DNA from: JACRLW01 sp046349595
Lineage (GTDB): Bacteria > Planctomycetota > UBA1135 > UBA2386
NCBI GenBank assembly: GCA_046349595.1
Contig: JAXMCA010000002.1
Span: forward strand, 1,178,001-1,242,000
Length of the DNA: 64,000 nt
Direction of reading: 5' to 3'
Shown here: piece after piece, positions 1 to 8,321 of the stretch
How the letters are laid out: every line of letters starts with the position of its first letter
Numbering within the stretch: position 1 is the first letter of the stretch
Translations under genes and position numbers: made by a program
The notes under the pieces: model-generated
Told to the model about the DNA's origin: nothing
Database searches by the model: none
Seen by the model: the letters and a program-made list of their open reading frames with translations, nothing else

Positions 1-572
1 ACGATGCGCTTCTCGCTGAAGGTCACGTGCACCATGCAGGTGCCCGGCCACAGGTCCATCGGGCGTCCGGTCTTCTTCATCAACCAGCGGCCGAGGTTTT
101 GGTCGGGAGCGAACAGGATGGGTCGGTCGGCGGGCACACGGCGGATGATCCTCTCGGCGTTGCTCGACGTGCAGATCACGTCCGACTCCGCCTTGGTCGC
201 CGCGGTGCAATTGATGTAGCTGACGACGAAATGGTCGGGATGACCGGCCTTCCACGCGCGCAGCCGATCGGCGGGGCAGGAGTCGGCGAGCGAACAGCCG
301 GCCTCGACGTCCGGCAGGATGACGGTCTTGCGCGGATTCAGGATCTTGGCCGTCTCCGCCATGAAGTGGACGCCGCAGAACAGGATGACCTCGGCATCGC
401 GTTCCGACTGCGCCTTGCGCGCGAGGTCGAGCGAGTCGCCGAGGTGGTCGGCGAGGTCCTGGATGTCGGGATCCTGGTAGTAGTGCGCCAGGATCACCGC
501 GCGGCGTTGCTCCTTGAGGCGCGCGATCTCCGCGAAGAGATCGAGGGTGGGATCGACGGAGATCGTGGTCAT
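1..572 (-). CDS. nadA: Quinolinate synthase NadA, C-terminal part missing at window edge
   Basis: This gene condenses iminoaspartate with dihydroxyacetone phosphate to quinolinate in de novo NAD synthesis, in the cytosol. The ATG is at 570-572 and 190 full codons are present before the window ends. Visible family marks are AHYYQDPDIQDLADHLGDSL near residue 30, FCGVHFMAE around residue 65, and near the edge the APDQNLG and WPGTCMVH segments. The Cys in FCG and the Cys in WPGTC fit two of the three ligands of the [4Fe-4S] cluster; the third lies outside the window. The gene upstream on the same strand ends 68 bp away, so co-transcription is possible. Family assignment is firm; the missing end cannot be judged. 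Confidence 0.95.
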   Translation of the reverse strand, partial: MTTISVDPTLDLFAEIARLKEQRRAVILAHYYQDPDIQDLADHLGDSLDLARKAQSERDAEVILFCGVHFMAETAKILNPRKTVILPDVEAGCSLADSCPADRLRAWKAGHPDHFVVSYINCTAATKAESDVICTSSNAERIIRRVPADRPILFAPDQNLGRWLMKKTGRPMDLWPGTCMVHVTFSEKRI

Positions 573-640
573 CGGCGCGGTCCGGGGGAGCGGGCGCGGA
601 ATCATCGGCCGGGCTGCAGGCCGAGCCAAGTGCGGTCCGC

Positions 641-1822
641 TCAGGCGGATCCTGCGGAGTCGCCGCGCCGCAGGCGCCCGTCCGCTCGGCGGCGGTAGAC
701 CTTCCCGGACGCCTCCGAGCGCCTCAGCGCCTCGGTCGAGCGGAAGGCCTCGTGCTTCACGTAGCAGCGGACCACCGCGCGCAGGGCTTCTGGCACCAGC
801 GCCATCGGTCCGCGCGGATCGCTGTTCGGTCGGCTCAGCGCGCGTTCGAGCACGCGGCCGATCGCGGGTGCGAGTTCGTCGATCGTGGTCGGCTCGCCGG
901 GGATCGAGCGCCAGAAGGCCTCGAGCTGGGCGCGGTCGAGCAGCGGTGGCAGGCGACGCGCGACGATGTCGTCGATGAAGCCCGCGATCGCCACCGGCGA
1001 CAGGATCACGAAGGTGTCGCGGTCGCGGATGTCCGCGATGCGCATCTCGTGGATCTTCGGCGACTTGGTCGCCTTCACCTGGACGCGAGCTCCGCGCACG
1101 CGATCGAGTCCGGGGTAGCGCACGCGCAGGTCGGTCTTCTGGCAGAAGTCCTCCGCGAGACGCGCAGGCTCCGCGCGGTGGTGGTTCTCGTCGAGGATGT
1201 CGAGCATCAACTGCTCGAAGCGCCGATCCTCGTGGTTGGGGACCAGGATGACGCCCGCATCGGTGCGGCGGCGCAGCACGTCGGCGAGATCGCGCAGATC
1301 CCGGGCGAAGCGACGCACGCTACGACGCACCGCATGGCGCGCCAGCTCGTCGCTCGCGTCGACGTCCTCCTCGTGCACGAAGCCGATGCCCCAGAAGCGT
1401 CGCGCGGCCACCTGATCGAGACGCTGCAACACCGCTTCGGTCCCCTCGACCTCGGTCTCCAGCGACGGCTTCTTCTGCCACAGCGAGCCGCGTGCGACAC
1501 CCCACTTGCGGACCACGAAGGCTTCGTCGCGGAGTTGGGCCAGCAGCGCGTGGACGGCTTCGCGACGCTTGTCGTGACGTTCCGCGTCTTCGGACAGGCG
1601 TCGACGCGCGAGGTTGCGGTAGGTGGCGACCAGATCCGGACCGATCACCTCGACCAATCCGGGCTGCGCGAGTTCGCCCCGCAGTCTGCCTTCGGCCGCC
1701 GCCTGCTCGAGTTCGAGCACCGCGTTGCGAAGTTCGCCGAAGAACGCATCGAGATCCCACGCGCCGCAATCGGGCCAGCGTGGTCCTGCGTTCTCCCGGT
1801 CGACGTCGAGCTTGCGAATCAC
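641..1822 (-). CDS. Unknown cytosolic protein, possible nuclease-like fold
   Basis: I do not recognise the family of this 393-residue protein. It starts at a GTG (1820-1822), has no signal peptide or membrane segment, and is rich in charged residues. The N-terminal half looks helical. Residues about 240-300 hold a stretch in which an Asp and a GARVQVKAT segment are followed by a hydrophobic IRDRDTFVILSPVAIAGF run. A D-x(n)-QxK arrangement of this kind occurs in PD-(D/E)XK nuclease folds, but the match is loose and is inference only. It stands between the proteases upstream (209-bp gap) and nadA downstream. The gap upstream has a weak minus-strand TAGGAT at 1895-1900 that could be a -10 box. 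That it is a coding gene is likely because it is long, uninterrupted and tightly placed. Confidence 0.7.
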   Translation of the reverse strand: MIRKLDVDRENAGPRWPDCGAWDLDAFFGELRNAVLELEQAAAEGRLRGELAQPGLVEVIGPDLVATYRNLARRRLSEDAERHDKRREAVHALLAQLRDEAFVVRKWGVARGSLWQKKPSLETEVEGTEAVLQRLDQVAARRFWGIGFVHEEDVDASDELARHAVRRSVRRFARDLRDLADVLRRRTDAGVILVPNHEDRRFEQLMLDILDENHHRAEPARLAEDFCQKTDLRVRYPGLDRVRGARVQVKATKSPKIHEMRIADIRDRDTFVILSPVAIAGFIDDIVARRLPPLLDRAQLEAFWRSIPGEPTTIDELAPAIGRVLERALSRPNSDPRGPMALVPEALRAVVRCYVKHEAFRSTEALRRSEASGKVYRRRADGRLRRGDSAGSA

Positions 1823-2031
1823 GGCGGTGTGGGCCCCATGCGAGCGCCGGGTCGTCGTCGGAGCCCCGCGGACCCCGTCACGACGACGCGCGGGATCCTA
1901 GCGAGATACGGCGGAACGCGAAGAGGAGTCCGGGTCCGGTCCGGGCGGAGATCCGCAAGAGTCTTTACCGCAGGAGCTTAGGTCGCTCCAGATGCGGGAC
2001 GTACGGCCCGGCGCCAGCCGGTGGAATCCGC

Positions 2032-3414
2032 TCAGCGGCCTGAGCCGTCCTCCGGCTTCGAATCCCGGTTCCAGGGCAGTTCGGCGGTCTCCTGCGCGCG
2101 CGAGCGCTCCTCGCGCTCGGCCGAAGGCGTCGCCAGGAGACGGACGCGGGCCTCGCGGGCCGCGCCGTCCTGTTCGAGCGCGAGCGTGATCTCGTCGCCG
2201 GCCATGTGCGCACCGATCAGGATCTGCGCGTGGAAGGAGTTACGCACCTTCGTGCCGTCGACGGCGGTGATGCGTGTTCCCCGCCGCAGGCCCAGTCCCG
2301 CCGCCGGACTGCGCGGCACCAGCGATTGGATCACCGCGCCGGGGCCGAGATCGCTCGGATCGAGCGCGACTCCGAGCCACGCGCGGTGCAGCGTCTCGCC
2401 GCGCTGCATGCGCTCCATCAACGGTGCGATGTCGGCGATCGTGGTGGCGAAGCCGATGCCCGAATCGTGCCAGTCGACACCGGCGTCGCGACCGGAAGGC
2501 GACAAGGGCACCGCGATGCCGAGCACGCGACCATCGATGTCGACGACCGGACCGCCGTAGTTCGCAGGCGAGGTCCACGCGTCGATCTGCAAGGCGCGCC
2601 CGTACAGGCGATCGCGCGCCGACACGATGCCGGAGTGCACCGTCGGTCGTCCGGTGGGTGCGAAGGTGCGACCGAGCACGAACACCGAGCGACCGACCTC
2701 ACCCAGCTTGGGATCGGCGAAGTCCACCGGTTGCAGGTCGTCGGCCTCGATCTTCAAGAGCGCGATGCCGCGGCTGGTGTCCTCGCCGGCGCGCCGCGCG
2801 CTGAACGCGCGACCGTCCGCGAGCGAGACGAGGATCGTCGACGGATCGAAGTTCAGCGCGAAGCGCGAGGTGAGGATCCAGCCGTCCTTCGAGATCACGA
2901 TCCCGGTCGACGCGCCCTGCGCCTGGAGGAAGCCGGGTTGCACCAGCGGGCCGAGTCCGCGCTTGCCGTCGTCCTTCTTCTCCTTCTCGTCCTTCTTCTC
3001 CGGGTCGAAGGGGCCGACCTGGTACTTGCGGCACAGACGGTCGAGCTCGCGATCACCGAGCTGTCGCAGGTCCTCGACGTCGAAGGCCTTGTCGGCCGCA
3101 CGCGGCGGTAGACCGAGCTGGTCCCACAGTTCACCGAGCTCGAAGGGGTCGGCCTTCTTCAGGAGATCCTCGAGGATCTCCTTCGGCATCTTCGACGGCT
3201 GGATCCCGCCGAGCTGGTCCTGCCCGCTCTCGTCGCCGAGCACGCGACGTCTGCCACCGAAGGTCTCGATGCGGACGATGCTCGGCCCGAGCTTCTCGCT
3301 CGCGGCCAGGATCGCCTGCTCGGTCTGGAGCAGTGCGTCGTCGTCCTGTGCACGCGCCTGCGCGGCGCTCGCGATCGCCAGGACCAACGGGAGGAGTCGA
3401 TGCACGGCGCTCAT
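2032..3414 (-). CDS. Secreted HtrA/Deg-like pseudoprotease with PDZ domain
   Basis: This 460-residue secreted protein has a signal peptide (MSAVHRLLPLVLAIASAAQA), a charged linker with a KKDEKEKKDD run near residue 140, a trypsin-like domain at about 165-325 and a PDZ domain at about 345-430. Compared with the intact paralogue at 4445-6076, all three catalytic positions are changed: the His position is Phe185 (LTSRFAL), the Asp position is Gly216 (SRGIALLKI), and the Ser position is Tyr286 (TSPANYGGPV). The fold therefore seems kept while hydrolysis should be lost, which suggests a binding, chaperone or regulatory role in the periplasm. It is the last gene of the envelope operon and its ATG overlaps the stop of the gene upstream by 4 nt. 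Confidence 0.88.
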   Translation of the reverse strand: MSAVHRLLPLVLAIASAAQARAQDDDALLQTEQAILAASEKLGPSIVRIETFGGRRRVLGDESGQDQLGGIQPSKMPKEILEDLLKKADPFELGELWDQLGLPPRAADKAFDVEDLRQLGDRELDRLCRKYQVGPFDPEKKDEKEKKDDGKRGLGPLVQPGFLQAQGASTGIVISKDGWILTSRFALNFDPSTILVSLADGRAFSARRAGEDTSRGIALLKIEADDLQPVDFADPKLGEVGRSVFVLGRTFAPTGRPTVHSGIVSARDRLYGRALQIDAWTSPANYGGPVVDIDGRVLGIAVPLSPSGRDAGVDWHDSGIGFATTIADIAPLMERMQRGETLHRAWLGVALDPSDLGPGAVIQSLVPRSPAAGLGLRRGTRITAVDGTKVRNSFHAQILIGAHMAGDEITLALEQDGAAREARVRLLATPSAEREERSRAQETAELPWNRDSKPEDGSGR

Positions 3415-4448
3415 CGCTTGCCCTCGTCGAGAGTGAGTTCGCCCTGCTGCACCCCGTCACCGCGTTTCCAGGTCAGCTTGACCTTGTCCCCGGCATGCAG
3501 TCGCGCCATCGACTCGTTGAACTCCTCGCAGCTGCGCACCGTGCGTTCGTCGATGCGCACGATCAGGTCGTCGCGCCGCAGGCCGAGCTTGTCGGCCGGT
3601 GAGCCGGGTTCGATGCGTTCGACGTAGGCCGGCGGCGAACGACGCCCTCCGCGATCGAACAGACGGATGCCGTGGTGACCCTGCGGTCGATCGACGCTCT
3701 CCACCGGGGTCTGCGGCACGATGCCGCGCACCCAGCGATCGAGGTAGGCGTGCAGGTCGCACACCGGGATCGCCGCGCTGAGCAGCGTGTTGGTCTCGGT
3801 CGACTCCACGATGCGCGCATTGAGTCCGATCCACCGGCCGTCGAGCGTGAGCAGCGCGCCGCCGCCGTGACCCGGATTGTTGGGCGCATCGGTGAGGATC
3901 AGTCGACCTTCGAAGGGCACATCGGCCAGCCGATAGCGCAGTCCCGTACCGGTCACCGCGTTGACGACCCCGAGGCAGGCGCTGAGCTTCTCGGAGAACT
4001 CCGCGAGCCGGAAGGCATTGCCGATCGAGACCACGTAGCGCCCGCTGTCGGGGACCGTCTCGGCCGGGACGAGGGGCCGCAGCGGGTATCCGACCTCTTT
4101 GGGGTCGATCTTCAGCAACCTCACGCCGAGATGGGGCTCGGGGGGAAGCAGGTCGGCCATGTGCACCGAACCGTCGGCGAGCACCACGCGCGTCTGTCCT
4201 TGCTGGATCATCACGGCATCGAGCGTGAGCACGTGGCCCTCGGTGCTGACGATCACACCGGTCGCATACGGCTCGATGTTCTTGAGCCCCGACGCGCCGT
4301 GCACCTTCACCAGGCTCGGCAGCACGTCGTCCACGATGCGCTCGACACGTGTGCGCGGTTTCCGCTCGGCGAAGGCGTAGGGCATGCCCTGCGCGCAGAC
4401 GGAGGTCGTGATCGCCGTGCAGCAGACGATCCAGGGGAGGAGCTTCAT
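3411..4448 (-). CDS. Second secreted HtrA/Deg-like pseudoprotease with PDZ domain
   Basis: This 345-residue protein starts at the ATG at 4446-4448, which overlaps the upstream stop codon. A longer open frame exists upstream but it lies inside the neighbouring gene. It has a signal peptide (MKLLPWIVCCTAITTSVCAQ), a trypsin-like domain at about 40-240 and a C-terminal PDZ domain at about 255-335 (EPGSPADKLGLRRDDLIVRI). The triad is gone: the His position is Ala78 (VLTLDAVM), the Asp position is Gly108 or His106 (EPHLGVRLLKI), and the Ser position is Gly195 (NPGHGGGALL). It appears to be a duplicate of the neighbouring protease that has lost activity. Its position between an active and another dead copy suggests that the three may form mixed oligomers, which is inference. 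Confidence 0.88.
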   Translation of the reverse strand: MKLLPWIVCCTAITTSVCAQGMPYAFAERKPRTRVERIVDDVLPSLVKVHGASGLKNIEPYATGVIVSTEGHVLTLDAVMIQQGQTRVVLADGSVHMADLLPPEPHLGVRLLKIDPKEVGYPLRPLVPAETVPDSGRYVVSIGNAFRLAEFSEKLSACLGVVNAVTGTGLRYRLADVPFEGRLILTDAPNNPGHGGGALLTLDGRWIGLNARIVESTETNTLLSAAIPVCDLHAYLDRWVRGIVPQTPVESVDRPQGHHGIRLFDRGGRRSPPAYVERIEPGSPADKLGLRRDDLIVRIDERTVRSCEEFNESMARLHAGDKVKLTWKRGDGVQQGELTLDEGKR

Positions 4449-6076
4449 CGCGACGGCCTCGTGAACAGGGCGGGATCCTGCTCCTCGAATCGCGGTGCAT
4501 CGATCGCCCAGTCGGCGGCGAGCTCGTCGTTCTTGAACACGCGCGAGAACTCGCCGTCGCGACGCAGTTCGATCAGGCCCTTCTGGACCGGGTCGCGGTA
4601 GCGGCAGCCTGCGGGCGTGCCGTCGGCGAACAACAGGATGCGGAGATCGCCGTCTCCGGGCAGCTTCACGCGGAACGCAGGTCGGCGGTCGACCATGGTG
4701 CCGCCGTCGAGCAGGCCCTCGCGACACATCGCGCGCAGACCGGCTCCGCGGTGCAGCAGCGGATTCGCCGCGAGGATGCGGTCGAGCTTCGCGCGCTCCT
4801 CGGCGGAGAGGTCGCGCACGGCGTCGCCGTCGATCGCGAAGCCGGAGGTGTCGTCGGTGCGCACCAGCGCGAGGGTACCGTCGTCGATGCGCAACGAGTC
4901 GCCGCGACGACGGAGCAGCACGCTCCTGCCCTCGGGTCCGCGGATCAGGAGCGAGCAGCCGTCGGCGTCGGCTTCGGCGGAGACCCGGCGCAGCATCGCC
5001 TCGAGGGCGATCTTGCGTTGCTCGCGCGTCGCGATGCGCTCCTCGGCGTTGCTCGAACCGGTGTCGAGACGCCGCAGGGCGAACTGCACCTCGCGCTCCT
5101 CGCCGAACTTGTCGAGGCCGTCCTTCGGACGGAAGGCGAGACGCACCCAGGTCGCGGCGGGCAGGACGCCGACGAGGGTCGCGAGTTGGTTCGCGCTGCG
5201 CACTTCCTCGCCGCAGAAGCGCGTGATCTCGTCGCCGAGGTTCATCCCGAACGCGGTCACCTTCGAGTCGTCGAAGATCGACTGCACGAACACGCCGGGG
5301 CGGCCGTCGACGGTCATGAACCACGCGTTCAGGTCGAGGGTGCCGTGTTCGGCGAAGCGGCCGGCCATCAGGTCGGGCAGGAAGTTGCGGATCTGGTTCG
5401 ACGCGATCGCGAAGCCCACGCCGACGTTGACGCGCCCGCGCTGGTCCTGGATCGAGATGCGTCCGTTGATGCCGACCACCTCGCCGCGGAGGTTGAACAG
5501 CGGACCGCCGGAGTTGCCCGGGTTGATCGGCACGTCGACCTGGATGCAGTCGGGATAGACACCCGCGCGATTGCCCTGTCCCGGCTGGTAGCGGTGCGTG
5601 CCCGAGACGATGCCGAAGGTGGTGGTCGGCACGAAGTCGCTGGCGAGGAGGAAGGGATTCCCCATCGCGAAGACCTCTTCGCCTTCGAGCAGCTGATCGC
5701 TGTCCCCCAGCGGTGCGGAGGGCCAGGGCGAGCCGTCGGCGCGGGCGGGCAGGAGCAGCACCGCGAGATCGGAGCCGGGATCGATGCCGAGGACGGTCGC
5801 CTTGTGCAGCTCGCCGTCGGGCGTGCCGATCTTCATCTGCTCGACCTCTTCCTTGCCGACGACGTGGAAGTTGGTGAGCACGAAACCGGCCGGATCGAAG
5901 ACGACACCGGAGCCGCCGCCGGGAGCATCGAGCGGCATCACCGAGCACACCGCGGGAGCGACGCGGCGCATCACGTCGACGCGCTGTCGCTCCGCGGCGT
6001 GCGCCGCTGCGAGGTCCTGGGCGGGGGACGGGCGTGCGCACAGCGCGCAGATCAGGACCGGGACGAGGACGCGCAT
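4445..6076 (-). CDS. Secreted HtrA/Deg-type serine protease, triad intact
   Basis: This 543-residue S1C-family protease is probably periplasmic, as the N-terminus (MRVLVPVLICALCARPSPAQ) reads as a signal peptide. The triad is complete: His71 in LTNFHVV, Asp103 in GSDLAVLLL and Ser189 in NPGNSGGPLF. A PDZ-like region follows at about 245-330. A further 200 residues at the C-terminus, with no family I recognise, are unusual for DegP/DegS, which end after one or two PDZ domains. The start is the ATG at 6074-6076, 20 bp after the NPCBM gene; upstream in-frame codons lie in that gene. It overlaps the next gene by 4 nt and is presumably the working member of a three-protease set. Confidence 0.92.
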   Translation of the reverse strand: MRVLVPVLICALCARPSPAQDLAAAHAAERQRVDVMRRVAPAVCSVMPLDAPGGGSGVVFDPAGFVLTNFHVVGKEEVEQMKIGTPDGELHKATVLGIDPGSDLAVLLLPARADGSPWPSAPLGDSDQLLEGEEVFAMGNPFLLASDFVPTTTFGIVSGTHRYQPGQGNRAGVYPDCIQVDVPINPGNSGGPLFNLRGEVVGINGRISIQDQRGRVNVGVGFAIASNQIRNFLPDLMAGRFAEHGTLDLNAWFMTVDGRPGVFVQSIFDDSKVTAFGMNLGDEITRFCGEEVRSANQLATLVGVLPAATWVRLAFRPKDGLDKFGEEREVQFALRRLDTGSSNAEERIATREQRKIALEAMLRRVSAEADADGCSLLIRGPEGRSVLLRRRGDSLRIDDGTLALVRTDDTSGFAIDGDAVRDLSAEERAKLDRILAANPLLHRGAGLRAMCREGLLDGGTMVDRRPAFRVKLPGDGDLRILLFADGTPAGCRYRDPVQKGLIELRRDGEFSRVFKNDELAADWAIDAPRFEEQDPALFTRPSR

Positions 6077-6096
6077 CGGATCGTCGGGCCGCGGAA

Positions 6097-7323
6097 TCAC
6101 GACTTGAGGAGACGGGCGGCGGCGAACACGCAGTGGTCGCCGAGATCGAAGTTGTCGCCGAAGTCCACTTCGAGCGAGAGCGTGCGTGCGTCGCCGAGGG
6201 GGACTCGCACCGTCTCGGTGGTGCCGCGGTGCACGTGTTCCAACTGCCATGCGACCTTGCCGTCGAGGAGCACACGGAACACCGCGTCGGCGGGACCCGT
6301 GCTGCGCTCGTCGATGCCGATCGTGGTCTCGAAGTGGTCGAAGGCACCCGGTTCGAGGGCGAAGCTCACCCGTGTGCGTGGCACCGCACACAGACCACGC
6401 GCATAGCGGTGCGTGCCGAGCACGAGGCCTTCGCCGCAGGGAGCGGCGTCGCGCAGCAACAGCGGCGGTGTGTCGAGTGCGGCCGTGCGTTCGACCGAGG
6501 ACGGCTCCATCGCCGACAGCCAGGCGATGCGCGAGGAGCGCACCTCGAGTCCGCTGAGTCCGGCGACGGGGATGGTGAGCGTCGGGCCGTCGGCGATCTG
6601 CACGCGCAGGACCTCTGCATCGAGGGACAACAGGCGTCCGCCCGCTTCGACCGCGTCGTGTGCATCCCCACGTCCGTGCAGGGCCACGGTCGGCAGCGGC
6701 AGCGCTGGCGCTGCGGCGCCGCTCTCCTTGCCGAAGACGATCGCGGCGACCTGCGCGAGCGGCACGGTGCGCTCGCCGCGGAAGTCGACGCGCAGATCCT
6801 CACCGACGATCCCGAGCACGTGCAGGCTGAGGCGGGTCAGCTTGCCGGTCTGCCGATCGCGGGCGAGCAGGATGTCCTGCGTGTCGAGCGGTGCGGCGAG
6901 TGCGCTGTCGAAGAGCGCGCGGTCGTCGCCGCCGAGTTCGGCGCCGAGGACGGCGTGCATGCGGATCCACGGCAGCGCCAGCGCAGCACCGAAGGGAGTG
7001 TCGACGTTCAGGCTGTTGTCGTCACCGCCGACGATGCGCACCGGCAGCTCGAGACCGGATCGCAGCCACGCCCGTCCCTGGAACTGGCCGGACGGAGCCA
7101 CGGGATCCGTGGCCGCGGCAAAGGTCACCGACTCGAGGTCGTCGACGGCGAACTCGCGCGAGTTGCCGTCGAGGAGCTTGGCCGCGAGCGTGCGGCCGTC
7201 TGCGCTGGCCAGGGACGCCACGGCGAAGGACTCGCCGGACAGCGTCGTGATGCGCGGGGACTCCTGTGCGACGCCGGCTCCGGACAGGAGCAGCGCCGCG
7301 CCGAGCGCGCACACTCGGCTCAC
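6097..7323 (-). CDS. Secreted NPCBM-domain protein with repeated small beta modules
   Basis: This 408-residue protein starts at a GTG (7321-7323) that overlaps the upstream stop in a GTGA, giving the signal peptide MSRVCALGAALLLSGAGVAQ. Residues about 25-280 hold four loosely similar beta modules of the form hydrophobic-x-DG or SG followed by hydrophobic strands ending in LxxV or LxxL. The C-terminal 120 residues match the NPCBM family (putative carbohydrate-binding module), with HRYARGLCAVPRTRVSF, FETTIGIDER, FRVLLDGKVAW and a terminal DHCVFAAARLL. The role is probably to bind a sugar chain in the periplasm or at the cell surface. The domain call is strong; the ligand is unknown. The beta modules resemble those of the divergent gene at 21244. 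Confidence 0.85.
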   Translation of the reverse strand: MSRVCALGAALLLSGAGVAQESPRITTLSGESFAVASLASADGRTLAAKLLDGNSREFAVDDLESVTFAAATDPVAPSGQFQGRAWLRSGLELPVRIVGGDDNSLNVDTPFGAALALPWIRMHAVLGAELGGDDRALFDSALAAPLDTQDILLARDRQTGKLTRLSLHVLGIVGEDLRVDFRGERTVPLAQVAAIVFGKESGAAAPALPLPTVALHGRGDAHDAVEAGGRLLSLDAEVLRVQIADGPTLTIPVAGLSGLEVRSSRIAWLSAMEPSSVERTAALDTPPLLLRDAAPCGEGLVLGTHRYARGLCAVPRTRVSFALEPGAFDHFETTIGIDERSTGPADAVFRVLLDGKVAWQLEHVHRGTTETVRVPLGDARTLSLEVDFGDNFDLGDHCVFAAARLLKS

Positions 7324-8321
7324 TTGCCGCCGCCCTTGCCGTCGGACTTGCCGAGGCGTTCGTAGTAGCGCCCGATCCTCTCGCGCCACGAATCGGGCAT
7401 GTTGGCCTGAAGGTCCGCCTCGATCTTGTCGCGGTCGCGCTTCTTCTCGACCGACCAACGATCGCCGACCGGAGGAGCCTTGCCGAGCTGACCGACGCGA
7501 CCCGGTCCGCCGGGGAGCGCGCTCTTGGCGGCCGGCGACGACGACGGCCCGTTGCCGCTCGGCATGCCGCTGCTCTTCTTCTCCTGTTCCTCGAGCTCCT
7601 CGATGATCTTCTGCAGCTTGTCGACGATGTCCTTCTGCGTCGACTGCGTGGGATCGCCGGTGCGCTCCTTCTTCAAGTCGCGCTCGACGCGCCGCATCGA
7701 GTCGGCGATGTCGTGGAGCGGGCTCTGGAACTGCGCCTCCAGTTCGGCGCGGCGCTGCTGCGCGACGGCGCGGAAGCGCTCCGGTGCGTCGGGGAACAGA
7801 TCCAGGTAGTCGGCGAACGCGGCGATGGCGTTGTCGCGCATCGGCATGTCGGCGAGCGCGGTGGCGAAGAAGAACGCGGCCTCCGCATCGAGCGGCGTGC
7901 GGTTGCGGTCGTCGCGCAGGTAGTCACGCAGCACCTCGGCGGCCGTCTCCGGGTCGTCGTTGTCGAGCATCACGCGCGCGAGGTGGTAGCGCGCATGGGC
8001 ACGCACCCACAGGTCACTCGCGGATGCGGCCAGCTTGCCGAGTTCGAGCGCCGCGAGCGGGTCGCCGTCCTCTCCCATCTGCGCCGCCTTGCCCAGCGCC
8101 GGGACGAGTTCGCGCAACAGGGTATCGGCGCCCACGTCGGGCTGTCCGTCCTTGCAGGCAGCGGCGAACTTCTGCATCGCCGCGTCGGTCGCGCCCAGCG
8201 AACGGCAGTGCTGTTCGAAGGCGGCGCGATCGAAGGGCTTGAAGGGGTTCTGGCGTTCCTCCTGCGCGACCAGCGCGGAGGCCAGCAGGAGCGCCGGCAC
8301 GAGCGCGGGGAAGGTCCTCAT
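7320..8321 (-). CDS. Secreted TPR-like protein
   Basis: This 333-residue secreted protein has a signal peptide (MRTFPALVPALLLASALVAQ). Helical repeats at about 75-190 have the TPR look (LGKLAASASDLWVRAHARYH, then VLRDYLRDDRNRTPLDAEAA). An acidic coiled coil follows at about 205-245 (IVDKLQKIIEELEEQEKK), then a Pro/Ser/Gly-rich linker and a basic C-terminus. No enzyme motif is visible. The ATG at 8319-8321 overlaps the stop of the coiled-coil gene, and its own stop overlaps the next start, so translation is coupled on both sides. It most likely acts as an assembly or adaptor protein for the coiled-coil and VWA partners encoded beside it, which is inference from context. Confidence 0.83.
   Translation of the reverse strand: MRTFPALVPALLLASALVAQEERQNPFKPFDRAAFEQHCRSLGATDAAMQKFAAACKDGQPDVGADTLLRELVPALGKAAQMGEDGDPLAALELGKLAASASDLWVRAHARYHLARVMLDNDDPETAAEVLRDYLRDDRNRTPLDAEAAFFFATALADMPMRDNAIAAFADYLDLFPDAPERFRAVAQQRRAELEAQFQSPLHDIADSMRRVERDLKKERTGDPTQSTQKDIVDKLQKIIEELEEQEKKSSGMPSGNGPSSSPAAKSALPGGPGRVGQLGKAPPVGDRWSVEKKRDRDKIEADLQANMPDSWRERIGRYYERLGKSDGKGGGK

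Noticed and set aside
3411..6347. A minus-strand open frame of 978 codons as a fused protein
   Set aside because: The first 630 codons are an Arg-rich shadow of the intact protease and of the NPCBM gene. Signal peptide and overlap point to the ATG at 4448.
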